Positions 6,884 to 15,892 are shown, counted from the stretch's first letter. The stretch: DNA of 64,000 bases from Paenalcaligenes hominis_A (GCF_041359055.1 NZ_JBGJKZ010000004.1:183413-247412), one strand, 5' to 3'. Numbers and translations: made by a program. The notes: a model not told the origin generated them from the letters alone.

Positions 6884-7725
6884 TTACCCCGTTTTCTTGG
6901 CGGGAAAATTTAAAATATTGCCTTTACGTAAGCCATCTAAGTAATCGCCCCACCACTGCACCATCTTTTCTCTAGGCCCAAGGGATAGCTCATGGTTGTA
7001 CGAGGCACTGACTTCGTCACGCTCTTGGTGAGCTACAGGTAGCTCTATATGCTCATAGGCAAAGCCTTTTCCATGTAAGACCATAGACACTACACCCCGA
7101 AAGCCGTGGCCCGTCATACGTCCCTGTACCCCATGCGGTAAAGTTCGTACAAAAGTTAAACTCATCAACTGTAAAGACAGGCGTGTATGCTCTTGTCCCT
7201 AGCACCCATCAATAACCACTAGCAACTCTGGCAGCTCTTTAGCATCAGTACGAACATAGTTTTGTTTTTAACTGACTTGAATATGTCACTTACGGGATTA
7301 CGCTCTGCATAATCATGCGCCACAGCAAAATGGGCTATTTGATTACAACCCTGTAACTGACGTTTATCCATATCAGACGCCCCCTGTTCCTCGATTCGCT
7401 TTATACAATCGCGCACTTGAGCTACTGTAAGCGCATCTAGTGGCAGCTGACCAAGATAGGGAAGTACGCTTACCCCTAGCCTACGCCACACCTCCCTAGC
7501 GGTGCTTTTTGACTTATCAGACTACCAACGCTCAAACGATAACAACGCGACTTACTCAAACGTCTTACGCCCCTCCTCGCGCTTCTTTTGCTCTATCGAG
7601 CCTAAGCCATCAGCCAATGCACGTGTAGCATCTTGGTGCGCTTGTCGTGTCATCAGTTAACTTATAGGGCTTACTATCTGGCTTGTCTGACGGAATCGGC
7701 GCTTAGTTTTTGACTTTTATCAAAA
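6884..7725 (-). pseudogene. int: Broken P4-type tyrosine integrase
   Basis: Pieces of a P4-like integrase lie in order on the minus strand. An N-terminal scrap (PSDKPDSKPYKLTD, near 7690-7650) is followed by the core-binding domain (AREVWRRLGVSVLPYLGQLP through NQIAHFAVAHDYAERNPVSD, 7500-7280). After a frameshift comes AKELPELLVVIDGC, then a stop, then GQEHTRLSLQLMSLTFVRT. A large deletion joins this to the catalytic end (GRMTGHGFRG with the HxxR pair, then AHQERDEVSASYNH with the tyrosine). The part with the first catalytic arginine is gone. Several stops and frameshifts make it non-functional. It starts next to tRNA-Arg(TCT), the usual arrangement for such elements. Confidence 0.85.
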
Positions 7726-7796
7726 CTATGGGATACCGTCTTAATTACCAACCAGTGACGGTATATAGCGCTTAACCTTAGCGTACATCAACAGAC

Positions 7797-7832
7797 AACA
7801 AAAAACCCGCTAACCGAGTATGGGTGCGGGCT
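7797..7832 (-). terminator. Terminator of tRNA-Arg(TCT)
   Basis: Downstream of the tRNA on the minus strand, a CCCGC/GCGGG stem is followed by a run of T. The position fits termination of the tRNA transcript. Confidence 0.6.
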
Positions 7833-7867
7833 GATTTTACATTAACGTATTGTGCTTTATAGCATTG

Positions 7868-7944
7868 TGGCGCGTCTGACAGGATTCGAACCTGTGACCG
7901 CCCGCTTAGAAGGCGGGTGCTCTATCCAACTGAGCTACAGACGC
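7868..7944 (-). tRNA. tRNA-Arg (anticodon TCT)
   Basis: The minus strand folds into a full cloverleaf. The acceptor is GCGTCTG/CAGACGC, the D-arm is GCTCAGTTGGATAGAGC, and the anticodon stem is CCCGC/GCGGG with loop CTTCTAA (anticodon TCT). The T-arm is ACAGGTTCGAATCCTGT, with an encoded G-CCA end. It reads AGA codons. Its 3' end faces the broken P4-type integrase, so it was very likely the island's attachment site. Confidence 0.95.
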
Positions 7945-7971
7945 GCAAAAAAAGAGATTATACCTGATACG

Positions 7972-8700
7972 CTAATCTTTACCAGCCCGTTTTTTATTTT
8001 CATACTGCGTTAGAATTTTTCGCAAAAAATGAATTAAATGGGTAGAGCGCAAAACCGTAACGCGTGGTAAAGCATGGATATCGTCATGGGCCTGCGCTAA
8101 ACCTCGCTCTGTGGTTACCGCGCGCTTATAGCCCAATGCCGCAACCTGCGCTTTGGCGGCATCATTGTAGCTGCCATACGGGTAACAAAAGGAATGCACC
8201 TCGGACTGCAAAAGCCGCTCTAGCTCGTACTTGGAGCGTTGCAGCTGCTCATATACCTGATCTGGTTCTAACTCAGCAAGACGCTCATGAGACACAGTAT
8301 GCGAGCCTATTTCTTGACCGGCATCCACCCACTGCAAGATACTGCTTTCACACATTAGCTTTGCCGGAGGACTACCTGCACCTTGTGCCCATGTGTTTTG
8401 CCCATCTATTTCCCCCGAGACAATAAAATTCGTTGAGCTAAAGCCTAGTTCTTGAAGTATAGGTAATGCGTTGTCATGTACATTTTGATATCCATCATCA
8501 AAAGTGATGCCCACTACGCGCCCTGTTTTCTGGCCCAGCACATACGGCTCAAGCTCAGCCAAAGACAAACCCGTGTAACCCAAGCGCTTGAGCCATTGCA
8601 TTTGTCTGGCGAACCGCGCCGGATGCACTGTGCTGCCTCGCAAACGCGTGCCTTTTGGCGGCGGCACTGCAATTTGGTGGTACATAAGTATAGGAATCAT
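7972..8700 (-). CDS. Polysaccharide deacetylase family protein
   Basis: About 242 residues of the NodB-type fold. The metal/catalytic motifs are in order: TFDDG (catalytic and metal-binding aspartates), SHTVSH (the HxxxH metal pair) and CYPYG. Such enzymes remove N- or O-acetyl groups from surface or wall polysaccharides. I choose ATG at 8700 (IPILMYHQIA) because GAGGGA precedes it; an upstream in-frame codon at 8745 would add 15 poorly conserved residues. No signal peptide is apparent. It lies alone beside tRNA-Arg. Its substrate is unknown. Confidence 0.85.
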   Translation of the reverse strand: MIPILMYHQIAVPPPKGTRLRGSTVHPARFARQMQWLKRLGYTGLSLAELEPYVLGQKTGRVVGITFDDGYQNVHDNALPILQELGFSSTNFIVSGEIDGQNTWAQGAGSPPAKLMCESSILQWVDAGQEIGSHTVSHERLAELEPDQVYEQLQRSKYELERLLQSEVHSFCYPYGSYNDAAKAQVAALGYKRAVTTERGLAQAHDDIHALPRVTVLRSTHLIHFLRKILTQYENKKRAGKD

Positions 8701-8802
8701 CACTGCTCCCTCTGAATGATAGTAAACAATTGTTGAGCACCACATAAAAGCACCAACTCAATGGTAAATTAGTGCTGTTTTGGCTTTTTTATTGCACCCA
8801 TC

Positions 8803-10026
8803 ATGCATGTAATTTACCGCTTTTTTTACTTAATCTCTTTAGTGTGGCTACTACTCTACCAACCTTTGTTGAGCGCGGCTACCAGCTTTTCTGTGGATCC
8901 TCCTATTGCCCAACCCAATCAGCCCATCACTATTCATGCTATTTATATCAATGACACAGCAGAAGTCACTGAGTGGACTCCACCACAACAACTACTTCTG
9001 CGCTGGCATACTGAACATGGCACCTCAATTCAAAGCATAGCCACTCCTTCGCAAGATCACCCCACCAGATCTGTACCTATTAATGGTTTTGCTAAAGCAG
9101 AGTGGCAAACCCAAGTGCCTGCTTTAGCCACGGGTATTCATACTCTAGCCATTGAAGGCTCGCCGCAGTTGCTAGCGCTAGAGCTTAAATCCCCCACTAT
9201 TGCACAGGCAAACACAACAACCCCTACACACTCAACTAGTGCTCTAAACGCTACAATAAATACAGTAGCCGCAGCCCCGAGTACGGAAAGCTCCTTAACT
9301 GCATTCGAGCAAGTACGTAACGCCCTTTCTGTTTACGAGCCCATGTATTTTATTTTTGGTACTCGACCCGACAGTCATGCTCGTTTTCAAATTAGCTTTA
9401 AATACCGACTACTTAGCCCCCAATCCGCACAAAGCAGTCGTTTCTATCATCATTTCTATCTGGGCTACACTCAGCGTTCACTTTGGGATTTAGGCAGCGA
9501 TTCCCTTCCTTTTGTGGATAGCACCTACAACCCTAGTTTATTCTGGTACAAAGAGAAAATGTGGCAACCAGCCCAATCCCCTTTTTACCTGGGCTTGAAT
9601 GCGGGTATAGAACATGAGTCCAACGGTAAAAGCGGCGCTAGCTCTCGCTCGTTAAATGATTTTTACTTACAGCCCGAGCTCAGCTACACCTTTGCTAATG
9701 CCAGCCAACTGCGCTTCATGCCTCGATTCAAGCGTTATGTGGGAGTAAGTGCTGATAATGCCGACTACAGTGATTACATGGGTTCGGTAAATTGGCGACT
9801 GCGCTGGCAGCAAGCCAACGGGCTTAGTGTGATGGGCAGCTACCAACAAGGCAAACACGGTCGCCATACTAAACAGCTAGATGTGGCCTGGCCCCTAAAA
9901 CGTACCCCATTGAATTTAAATGGGTATTTGTATGCACAATATTTAAATGGCTACGGGGAAACCTTGTTGCATTACAACAAAACGAATCAGTCTCAGGTTC
10001 GGATCGGCATTGCTTTAACACCTTAA
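8803..10026 (+). CDS. pldA: Outer membrane phospholipase A
   Basis: 407 residues with a signal peptide (residues about 1-26, IYRFFYLISLVWLLLYQPLLSAA). A beta-rich domain of about 100 residues and a linker come before the barrel. The active-site motif is HESNGKSGASSRSLND, which supplies the catalytic His and Ser and the downstream Asn of OMPLA. The protein ends in alternating beta strands. OMPLA hydrolyses phospholipids misplaced in the outer leaflet, working as a calcium-dependent dimer. The N-terminal extension before the barrel (to about residue 180) is longer than in E. coli PldA, as often seen in betaproteobacteria. Confidence 0.9.
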   Translation: MHVIYRFFYLISLVWLLLYQPLLSAATSFSVDPPIAQPNQPITIHAIYINDTAEVTEWTPPQQLLLRWHTEHGTSIQSIATPSQDHPTRSVPINGFAKAEWQTQVPALATGIHTLAIEGSPQLLALELKSPTIAQANTTTPTHSTSALNATINTVAAAPSTESSLTAFEQVRNALSVYEPMYFIFGTRPDSHARFQISFKYRLLSPQSAQSSRFYHHFYLGYTQRSLWDLGSDSLPFVDSTYNPSLFWYKEKMWQPAQSPFYLGLNAGIEHESNGKSGASSRSLNDFYLQPELSYTFANASQLRFMPRFKRYVGVSADNADYSDYMGSVNWRLRWQQANGLSVMGSYQQGKHGRHTKQLDVAWPLKRTPLNLNGYLYAQYLNGYGETLLHYNKTNQSQVRIGIALTP

Positions 10027-10087
10027 CTACTTTTATTAGCAAATAAACTTGCTTTTTAAAAAGGATACGTGCTATAGTTAAATCTTT

Positions 10088-10164
<77 letters not shown>

Positions 10165-10183
10165 AGAATTCCCAAAGAAAATC

Positions 10184-10219
10184 AAGGGTTTATGCAATAA
10201 AACGCATAAGCCCTTTTTT
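10184..10219 (+). terminator. Terminator after tRNA-Pro
   Basis: A 12-bp stem (AAGGGTTTATGC/GCATAAGCCCTT, one G-U pair) is followed directly by a T run, as in a rho-independent terminator. Confidence 0.85.
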
Positions 10220-10281
10220 CTTTTGTGCTTCTTTTTCGCGGCCTTTGTTTTTGGTCTGATTTTTCTTATTTTGCTTTAGCC

Positions 10282-10303
10282 CTGTGCAAACCAAGCTGCA
10301 CAG
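10282..10303. promoter_or_regulatory. Spaced palindrome upstream of TRAP genes
   Basis: CTGTGCA and TGCACAG form a perfect 7-bp inverted repeat with eight bases between. It lies just before the Fur-box match. It may bind a dimeric regulator. The spacing does not fit a CRP site. Confidence 0.3.
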
Positions 10304-10314
10304 ATTAGAATAGC

Positions 10315-10333
10315 GTTAATAGTAATCATTATC
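10315..10333. promoter_or_regulatory. Fur box
   Basis: The 19 bases GTTAATAGTAATCATTATC match 16 of 19 positions of the Fur consensus GATAATGATAATCATTATC, with the right half perfect. It lies about 60 bases before the TRAP transporter start, where Fur would repress the operon when iron is plentiful. Confidence 0.65.
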
Positions 10334-10390
10334 ATTGTCATACTCAGCTTTTTTAATGCGGCACAGCACAAAAGTGCTGAAACCTAGCAA

Positions 10391-10981
10391 ATGCAACACT
10401 TTTATCGCCCTACCCCTAGCTCTAATGCGCACCATCGTCTACAGCGCTTTAGCCAAGCCCTAGCCACTTTTGAAATCTACAGCGCCGCTCTGTGCTTAGG
10501 GCTTATTTTTGCCCTGCTGCTTTTAAATATACTAACTCGCTTAGCTAGCCATTCCCTTTACTGGATTGATGAGGCTGCGGTAAGTCTGATGGTATGGATG
10601 GCTTTATTTGCAGCCTCGGCCGGTATCCACTATCGATCCGCCATAGCTATTACACTCTTTAAAGATCGGCTCAGCCCCTCGTTGCAACGCTACCTCACAC
10701 TTACAGTGGATGTTTGTCTGGTGGTGTTTTTTGTGATGTTTATTTATTTGCTGCACATTGCCTTTGAACCCTTAACGCTATTAGTGAAATACCACGGCGA
10801 TATCAGCGCCTTTGCCGCAGGGCAGCTTAATTTTATTTATGACGAGCCCACCATGACATTAGGAATTAAAAAAACATGGGTGTGGCTCATTTTGCCGTGG
10901 TTTGCCGTGTGTGGTTTATTACACAGCTGCGTCAACCTTTTTTCTGCAATCAACCATATCCGCACTCAAAGGGGCAACTAA
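10391..10981 (+). CDS. dctQ: TRAP transporter small permease (DctQ-type)
   Basis: 196 residues with four predicted membrane segments (near residues 33-50, 62-85, 105-128 and 160-180). The motif W-I-D-E-A-A near residue 59 is typical of the DctQ family. It joins the large DctM subunit to drive sodium- or proton-coupled uptake of substrate captured by a periplasmic receptor. It is the first gene of a three-gene operon (Q-M-P), with dctM starting four bases after its stop. A Fur-box match lies upstream, which is unusual for a TRAP system. The substrate is not evident. Confidence 0.85.
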   Translation: MQHFYRPTPSSNAHHRLQRFSQALATFEIYSAALCLGLIFALLLLNILTRLASHSLYWIDEAAVSLMVWMALFAASAGIHYRSAIAITLFKDRLSPSLQRYLTLTVDVCLVVFFVMFIYLLHIAFEPLTLLVKYHGDISAFAAGQLNFIYDEPTMTLGIKKTWVWLILPWFAVCGLLHSCVNLFSAINHIRTQRGN

Positions 10982-10984
10982 GCA

Positions 10985-12247
10985 ATGGTGGCTCTTAGTT
11001 TCTTTATTTTGTTAGCACTCAGTGTTCCCATTGCTTTTGTCTTAGCGATGACGGCGCTGGCTTATATCTATGCCAACGATAACTTGGTGTTATTGGGGTC
11101 TTATCCTTTACAGTTTTTTGGTGGGCTAGAAAACTATGGCTTGCTTGCTTTGCCTTTATTTATTTTATTGGGCGAATGTATGCACGAAGGAGGAATTGCA
11201 CGCCGCTTAATGGGTGCTGCGGCAGCGTTCATAGGCTCTGTACGGGGCGGCATGGCGTATATCAATCTATTAGCCAATATGATGATGGCGTCTATCCTAG
11301 GCTCTACCGTCGCCCAAATCACCATCATGATGCGCTTAGCTGTACCCGAAATGGAAAAAGCAGGCTACAGCAAAGAGGACGCTGTTACCATCACTGCCGT
11401 AGGCGGTTTACTGGCTCCCATCATTCCGCCTTCTATGCTTTTTATTATTTATGGCGTCATAGCACAAATTTCCATTGGAGATCTATTTCTTGCTGGCATT
11501 TTGCCTGGGATTTTATTAAGTTTAGGTTTTTTGGCCTTTATAGGATGGTTAGCACGTAAAAAATCCTACCCCAAAACCGCACAGCACTCATTCAAAACAC
11601 GTTGCAAACTGGTGCTAGATGGTTTACCTGCGGCGGCAATTCCTGTAATTATTATTAGTTGTATTTTGGGGGGCATTGCTACACCTACTGAGTCCGCCAC
11701 CCTAGCCTGCATTAGCTCTATTCTGATTGGTCGATTTGTTTATAAAGAGCTGAACTTTAGTTTTATCTGGCCTGCTCTCATTCGTGCCGCACAAAACTCA
11801 GCACTGGTTCTATTGCTTATTGCCGCGTCCCAAGTATTTGGATGGGTTATTACCTTTGAAAACCTGCCCGCTTTGTTTGCAACCTGGATTCAAAGTATTG
11901 CCACAGAGCCTACAACTTTTTTATGTATTGTAATTGTTGCCTTGTTATTGGCCGGTATGGTCATGGACCCTATTCCCATCATCATTTTGGTCGTTCCTGT
12001 GCTTTTGCCTGTGGCTACCACGGTATATCAGATTGACCCTTTCCATTTTGGTGTGGTGCTGTGTTTAAGTTTAGTGGTGGGCTTATTAACCCCTCCTATA
12101 GGCTCTGCTTTATTTGTCTCTGCCTCGCTATCGGGTCTTAAAGCAGAGCGCATTGCTTGGCTAGCTATGCCCTATCTTTTCATTGCACTAGGCGTTATTT
12201 TACTCATCACTTTTTTTCCTTCTTTGGCTACTTTTTTGGTGCATTAG
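10985..12247 (+). CDS. dctM: TRAP transporter large permease (DctM-type)
   Basis: 420 residues, almost wholly hydrophobic, the normal length for DctM with about twelve membrane segments. Family signatures are LPLFILLGECMHEGGIARRLM, the GGLLAPIIPPSMLFIIYG loop and the second GLLTPPIGSALFV loop. It forms the transport channel for the substrate delivered by the receptor at 12279. Genes on both sides are close, so all three are probably cotranscribed from the Fur-box region. Confidence 0.9.
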   Translation: MVALSFFILLALSVPIAFVLAMTALAYIYANDNLVLLGSYPLQFFGGLENYGLLALPLFILLGECMHEGGIARRLMGAAAAFIGSVRGGMAYINLLANMMMASILGSTVAQITIMMRLAVPEMEKAGYSKEDAVTITAVGGLLAPIIPPSMLFIIYGVIAQISIGDLFLAGILPGILLSLGFLAFIGWLARKKSYPKTAQHSFKTRCKLVLDGLPAAAIPVIIISCILGGIATPTESATLACISSILIGRFVYKELNFSFIWPALIRAAQNSALVLLLIAASQVFGWVITFENLPALFATWIQSIATEPTTFLCIVIVALLLAGMVMDPIPIIILVVPVLLPVATTVYQIDPFHFGVVLCLSLVVGLLTPPIGSALFVSASLSGLKAERIAWLAMPYLFIALGVILLITFFPSLATFLVH

Positions 12248-12278
12248 CCTAATCACTTTTTTATTGATAGAGACACGT

Positions 12279-13268
12279 ATGAAACGTACCTTATGCTCTT
12301 TTTTAAAAAGCCTCGTTATTAGCAGTGCTTTAGTTAGTTCGGCTTTTGCCGCTGATTTACGGCTGGGGCTCATTACCCCACCTTCTCATCAATGGAGCAT
12401 TTCAGCCAACGAACTTGCCCAAGAACTCAAAGAAAAAAGCAATGGGGAAATCAATTTACTTGTTTTTCCTTCGGGTCAGCTAGGCAGTGAAGCACAAATG
12501 CTCCAACAGCTGCAAAGTGGGGCATTAGATATGGCTTTTTTAGTGGCTGGCGAGATTGCAAACCGACGCCCTAATTACGCTGCCTTATTTGCGCCCTATT
12601 TAGTGGATACACCAGCAGAGGTCAGCCAGCTATTGCAGGGCCCCACTGCAACTAAAATGCTAGAAGAGTTAAACAGTTTAGGTCTAGTTGGTTTGGGCTA
12701 TGGCATGGCTGGTATGCGACAAATATTAATGCGCCAAGACCTACAATCTGCCGATCAACTTAAAGGGAAAAAAATCCGCACCATTCCTATTGAGCCCGAG
12801 TTAGATTTTTGGCGTAAGGTAGGAGCAGCTCCCACACCCATGCCATTACCCGCGTTGTATGATGCTTTTGCCAATGGTCAAATTGATGGTATGCAAATTG
12901 ACTTTGAGGGGTCGTGGAACGTGAAATATATTGATAATGCAAAAACGTTACTGCATTCTAATCACATGATGCTGCCTATGGTAGCAGTAGCATCTGCACG
13001 TAAATGGAGCCAAATCCCGGCTGAGCAAAAAGAGCTAATTAGCACCCTCACTACCAAACATCTGCAACAGATTATTTTAGCGTATGAGAAAATTGATGCA
13101 GATTACTTAGCACAAATTGAAGCCAACAGCTCCGCAAAGATCCTATCTACTGATAGAGCATTTTTTGGTGACAGCGTAGATAAATGGTACGAGGAATGGC
13201 GAAAAAAATCGCCTGTTTTAAGCGAGCTTGAAGCCGAAGCATCTGCAATTAAGTCCCAAAGCAAGTAA
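12279..13268 (+). CDS. dctP: TRAP transporter substrate-binding protein (DctP-type)
   Basis: About 329 residues. A signal peptide (KRTLCSFLKSLVISSALVSSAFA) precedes the mature start ADLRLGLITPPSHQWS. DctP features include FPSGQLGSEAQMLQQLQSGALDM, the KIRTIP segment with the carboxylate-binding arginine, and the region TPMPLPALYDAFANGQIDGM. I use ATG at 12279; a TTG at 12264 is in frame but unlikely. The conserved arginine suggests a carboxylate ligand. The Fur site suggests a link with iron, for example an organic acid that chelates iron, but that is inference. Confidence 0.88.
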   Translation: MKRTLCSFLKSLVISSALVSSAFAADLRLGLITPPSHQWSISANELAQELKEKSNGEINLLVFPSGQLGSEAQMLQQLQSGALDMAFLVAGEIANRRPNYAALFAPYLVDTPAEVSQLLQGPTATKMLEELNSLGLVGLGYGMAGMRQILMRQDLQSADQLKGKKIRTIPIEPELDFWRKVGAAPTPMPLPALYDAFANGQIDGMQIDFEGSWNVKYIDNAKTLLHSNHMMLPMVAVASARKWSQIPAEQKELISTLTTKHLQQIILAYEKIDADYLAQIEANSSAKILSTDRAFFGDSVDKWYEEWRKKSPVLSELEAEASAIKSQSK

Positions 13269-13382
13269 AGCTACTTAGCCTCTTAACGATAACAACCAAC
13301 GCCACGGAATGACGTTGTTGTCTGGGCTGCTTATAGTCGCCCCAATCAGCCACGTTTTTCACGTATGCTGGTAGATTGATAT

Positions 13383-13420
13383 ACCCGCCACCTTAAACTA
13401 CTATTGTGGCGGGTTAATTA
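13383..13420 (+). terminator. Terminator after TRAP operon
   Basis: ACCCGCCAC/GTGGCGGGT forms a perfect 9-bp stem with a 14-base loop, followed by TTAATTATTT. It lies between the convergent TRAP operon and the solute-binding gene and could serve both directions. Confidence 0.6.
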
Positions 13421-13425
13421 TTTAC

Positions 13426-14148
13426 CTACAATGCAACATTTGCCCCATGCTGCCCACTGCGACGCAGCGCCTCGGCTACAAAGCCATTTTGTTTCATTTC
13501 CTCAATAAAAGCACTGACATAAGCCAAGGCCTCATCACGCCCTTTAGGCAAAGCGATGGCCTGATAAATAGCAGTGTAATAATCGTCTAGTACGCGATAT
13601 ATACTTTGCTCTGCTGCAAAATCCATTAATGTTTGGCGCACACCACCTGCAGCATCTAAGCTTTGGTCAACAAAGCCATGAATTGCGGCATTAGAGGTAG
13701 GAAAACGTACTAACTCTGCATGCTGTATGGCTCGAGTTAAATACAGCTCATACGCCGCCCCTTGGCCTACGGCAATACGCACCCCCTCACGGTCTAAATC
13801 GGCCACGCTATGCCATGCGCTGTTTTCACGTACTAAACACGTTCCCTCAATCTGTACATAGGCATTAGTAAAATCAATGTGTTCACCCCGTTTGGGATCA
13901 ATTGCCATAAAGGCCAAATCCCATGCTTGGGTAGCAGCAGCTTCGGCCACTTTTGCGGCAGCATCATAACTAATAAACCGTGGAAGCACGCCTAGACGTC
14001 GCGCAAGCTCGCGCGCCAAATCGGGCGCGACCCCCTGCGGGATCCCATCCGTGCCGCGCTGCACGAGCACTCCATTGCCATAATTCAATGCAACTCGTAG
14101 CTCGCCAGAGGGTGCAAGCTGCTGAATCACTGTTTGCTGCTCTTGCAT
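13426..14148 (-). CDS. Solute-binding protein family 3-like, no signal peptide
   Basis: 240 residues of the family-3 periplasmic binding fold. Typical stretches are GELRVALNYGNGVLVQ, GVAPDLARELARRLGV, WDLAFMAIDPKRGEHIDFTNAY and the hinge region ADLDREGVRIAVGQGAAYEL. The start ATG has GGAGA about eight bases upstream, and no signal peptide is encoded. The protein may therefore be cytoplasmic, or exported some other way. It follows pstB on the same strand, in the place where phoU often sits. Such unsignalled members occur in Burkholderiales. Ligand unknown. Confidence 0.7.
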   Translation of the reverse strand: MQEQQTVIQQLAPSGELRVALNYGNGVLVQRGTDGIPQGVAPDLARELARRLGVLPRFISYDAAAKVAEAAATQAWDLAFMAIDPKRGEHIDFTNAYVQIEGTCLVRENSAWHSVADLDREGVRIAVGQGAAYELYLTRAIQHAELVRFPTSNAAIHGFVDQSLDAAGGVRQTLMDFAAEQSIYRVLDDYYTAIYQAIALPKGRDEALAYVSAFIEEMKQNGFVAEALRRSGQHGANVAL

Positions 14149-14204
14149 AGTGTGTCTCCATAAAAAAAGCAGCCCTAAGGCTGCTAGCTATCCGAGAATG
14201 GACC

Positions 14205-14984
14205 TTATCCGAACCGGCCAGTAATGTAGTCTTCTGTTTCTTTGCGGGCTGGCTTTACGAAAATTTGGTCTGTTTCACCAAATTCCATTAACTCGCCCAA
14301 ATACATATATGCCGTGTAGTCCGAACAACGCGCAGCCTGCTGCATATTGTGAGTAACAATTAAAACAGTATAGTCGTTTTTTAACTCAGAAATCAGTTCT
14401 TCAATTTTAGCAGTAGAAATCGGATCTAAGGCGGAAGTGGGCTCATCAAGCAGCAAAACCTCGGGCTTAATGGCAACCCCACGTGCTATACATAAACGCT
14501 GTTGTTGACCACCGGATAAACCATTGCCGCTTTGGCGTAATTTATCTTTAACCTCGTCCCATAACGCTGCTTTAGTTAGGGCCCATTCTACCCGCTCATC
14601 CATCTCGCCTTTGCTCAGTTTTTCAAACAAGCGCACGCCAAAAGCAATATTGTCATAAATGCTCATGGGAAAAGGCGTTGGTTTTTGGAAGACCATACCC
14701 ACTTTAGCGCGTAGCAAAGAAATGTCCACGTTTGATGTCAGTAGGTTTTCACCATCAAGCAAAATTTCGCCCTCGGCACGTTGCCCGGGATACAATTCGA
14801 ACATACGGTTAAAGGTGCGCAACAAGGTGGATTTACCGCAGCCCGAAGGTCCGATAAACGCGGTTACCTTGTTTTCTTGGATGCTCATATTAACGTTTTT
14901 GATCGCATGGTAATCACCATAATAAAAGTTCAAGTCTTTAACCTCGAGCTTAATGCGATCAGTAGGAGTAGAAAGGCTTTGCAT
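14205..14984 (-). CDS. pstB: Phosphate ABC transporter ATP-binding protein PstB
   Basis: 259 residues. It has Walker A (GPSGCGKST, about residue 42), the Q-loop VGMVFQKPTPFPMSIYDN, signature LSGGQQQR, Walker B LLLDEPTSALD and the switch THNM. The PstB-specific start LEVKDLNFYYGDYHAIKNV is present. It powers high-affinity phosphate uptake with PstA and PstC. It is the fourth gene of pstS-C-A-B on the minus strand, and no phoU follows. Confidence 0.96.
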   Translation of the reverse strand: MQSLSTPTDRIKLEVKDLNFYYGDYHAIKNVNMSIQENKVTAFIGPSGCGKSTLLRTFNRMFELYPGQRAEGEILLDGENLLTSNVDISLLRAKVGMVFQKPTPFPMSIYDNIAFGVRLFEKLSKGEMDERVEWALTKAALWDEVKDKLRQSGNGLSGGQQQRLCIARGVAIKPEVLLLDEPTSALDPISTAKIEELISELKNDYTVLIVTHNMQQAARCSDYTAYMYLGELMEFGETDQIFVKPARKETEDYITGRFG

Positions 14985-15013
14985 AGTTAGTTATCAATTC
15001 GTTAAGGCAGGCG

Positions 15014-15886
15014 TTATTTATTGCGGAATAAAGTGCGCGCTAAAATATTAATTCCAAGCACAAACAGGGTAATTAACACAGCCCCTGCCCACGCTAAACG
15101 GTTCCAATCTTCAAATGGGCTAGCGGCATATTGGAAAATCACTACAGGTAGGTTCGCCAGTGGCCCATTCATATCTAAAGACATAAACTGGTTATTCAGG
15201 GCGGTGAATAGCAATGGTGCCGTTTCACCAGAAATTCGAGCCACCGCTAGCAACACCCCAGTAATAATACCGGCACGCGCAGCGCGGTAACTAATAAAGA
15301 TCACAATACGCCACTGTGGGCACCCTAATGCCGCTGCGGCCTCGCGCAGACTATTAGGTACCAGTTGCAGCATGTTATCGGTAGAGCGCACCACCACGGG
15401 TATCACTAAAATAGCCAGTGCCAATGCCCCGGCCCAACCTGAGTAATGACCAACCTGAGCCACATGCACAGCGTAAATAAACAAGCCAATTACAATCGAG
15501 GGGGCGGATAACAAGACGTCATTTAAAAAGCGCGTTGCAGGTGCTAGCCAGCCTCGTTGACCAAATTCAGCCAAATACGTGCCTGCCAAAATCCCGATAG
15601 GGGTACCAATAAGCGTCCCTACGCCCGCCATCATAAAGCTACCTATAATGGCATTCAACAACCCCCCGTCGATGCCTGGCGGTGGAGTAGGCTGTGTCAG
15701 CAAGCTAAACGACAATGCCGAAGCCCCTTTCACCAGCAAAGTTAAAATAATCCAAAACAACCAAAACAAACCAAAAATCAACGCAGCGCCAGACAGCACC
15801 AACATAAATTTATTAAAGCGGTGTCGGCGTCTGTAAAGCGGATTCGCTGGGGTTAAGGTAGAAGAAGTAGGTGTTTGCATAGTCAT
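15014..15886 (-). CDS. pstA: Phosphate ABC transporter permease PstA
   Basis: 290 residues with about six membrane segments. Family features are GGLLNAIIGSFMMAGVGTLIGTPIGILAG and the EAA-type loop LREAAAALGCPQWRIVIFISYRAARAGIITG that contacts PstB. It pairs with PstC to form the phosphate channel. Its end lies 30 bases before pstB and its start 7 bases after the pstC stop, which indicates one operon. Confidence 0.95.
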   Translation of the reverse strand: MTMQTPTSSTLTPANPLYRRRHRFNKFMLVLSGAALIFGLFWLFWIILTLLVKGASALSFSLLTQPTPPPGIDGGLLNAIIGSFMMAGVGTLIGTPIGILAGTYLAEFGQRGWLAPATRFLNDVLLSAPSIVIGLFIYAVHVAQVGHYSGWAGALALAILVIPVVVRSTDNMLQLVPNSLREAAAALGCPQWRIVIFISYRAARAGIITGVLLAVARISGETAPLLFTALNNQFMSLDMNGPLANLPVVIFQYAASPFEDWNRLAWAGAVLITLFVLGINILARTLFRNK

Positions 15887-15892
15887 AATGAA

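Noticed and set aside
7681..7700. Second copy of TCTGACGGAATC as an attachment repeat
   Set aside because: It lies in the N-terminal coding remnant of the integrase and encodes PSDKP, so the likeness to the tRNA end is chance.
10282..10303. CRP site before the TRAP operon
   Set aside because: The palindrome resembles TGTG/CACA ends but the spacing is wrong for CRP; kept only as an unassigned palindrome.
13289..13320. Imperfect hairpin after dctP as a terminator
   Set aside because: Its stem has a bulge and no T run; the later hairpin at 13383-13420 is a better candidate.
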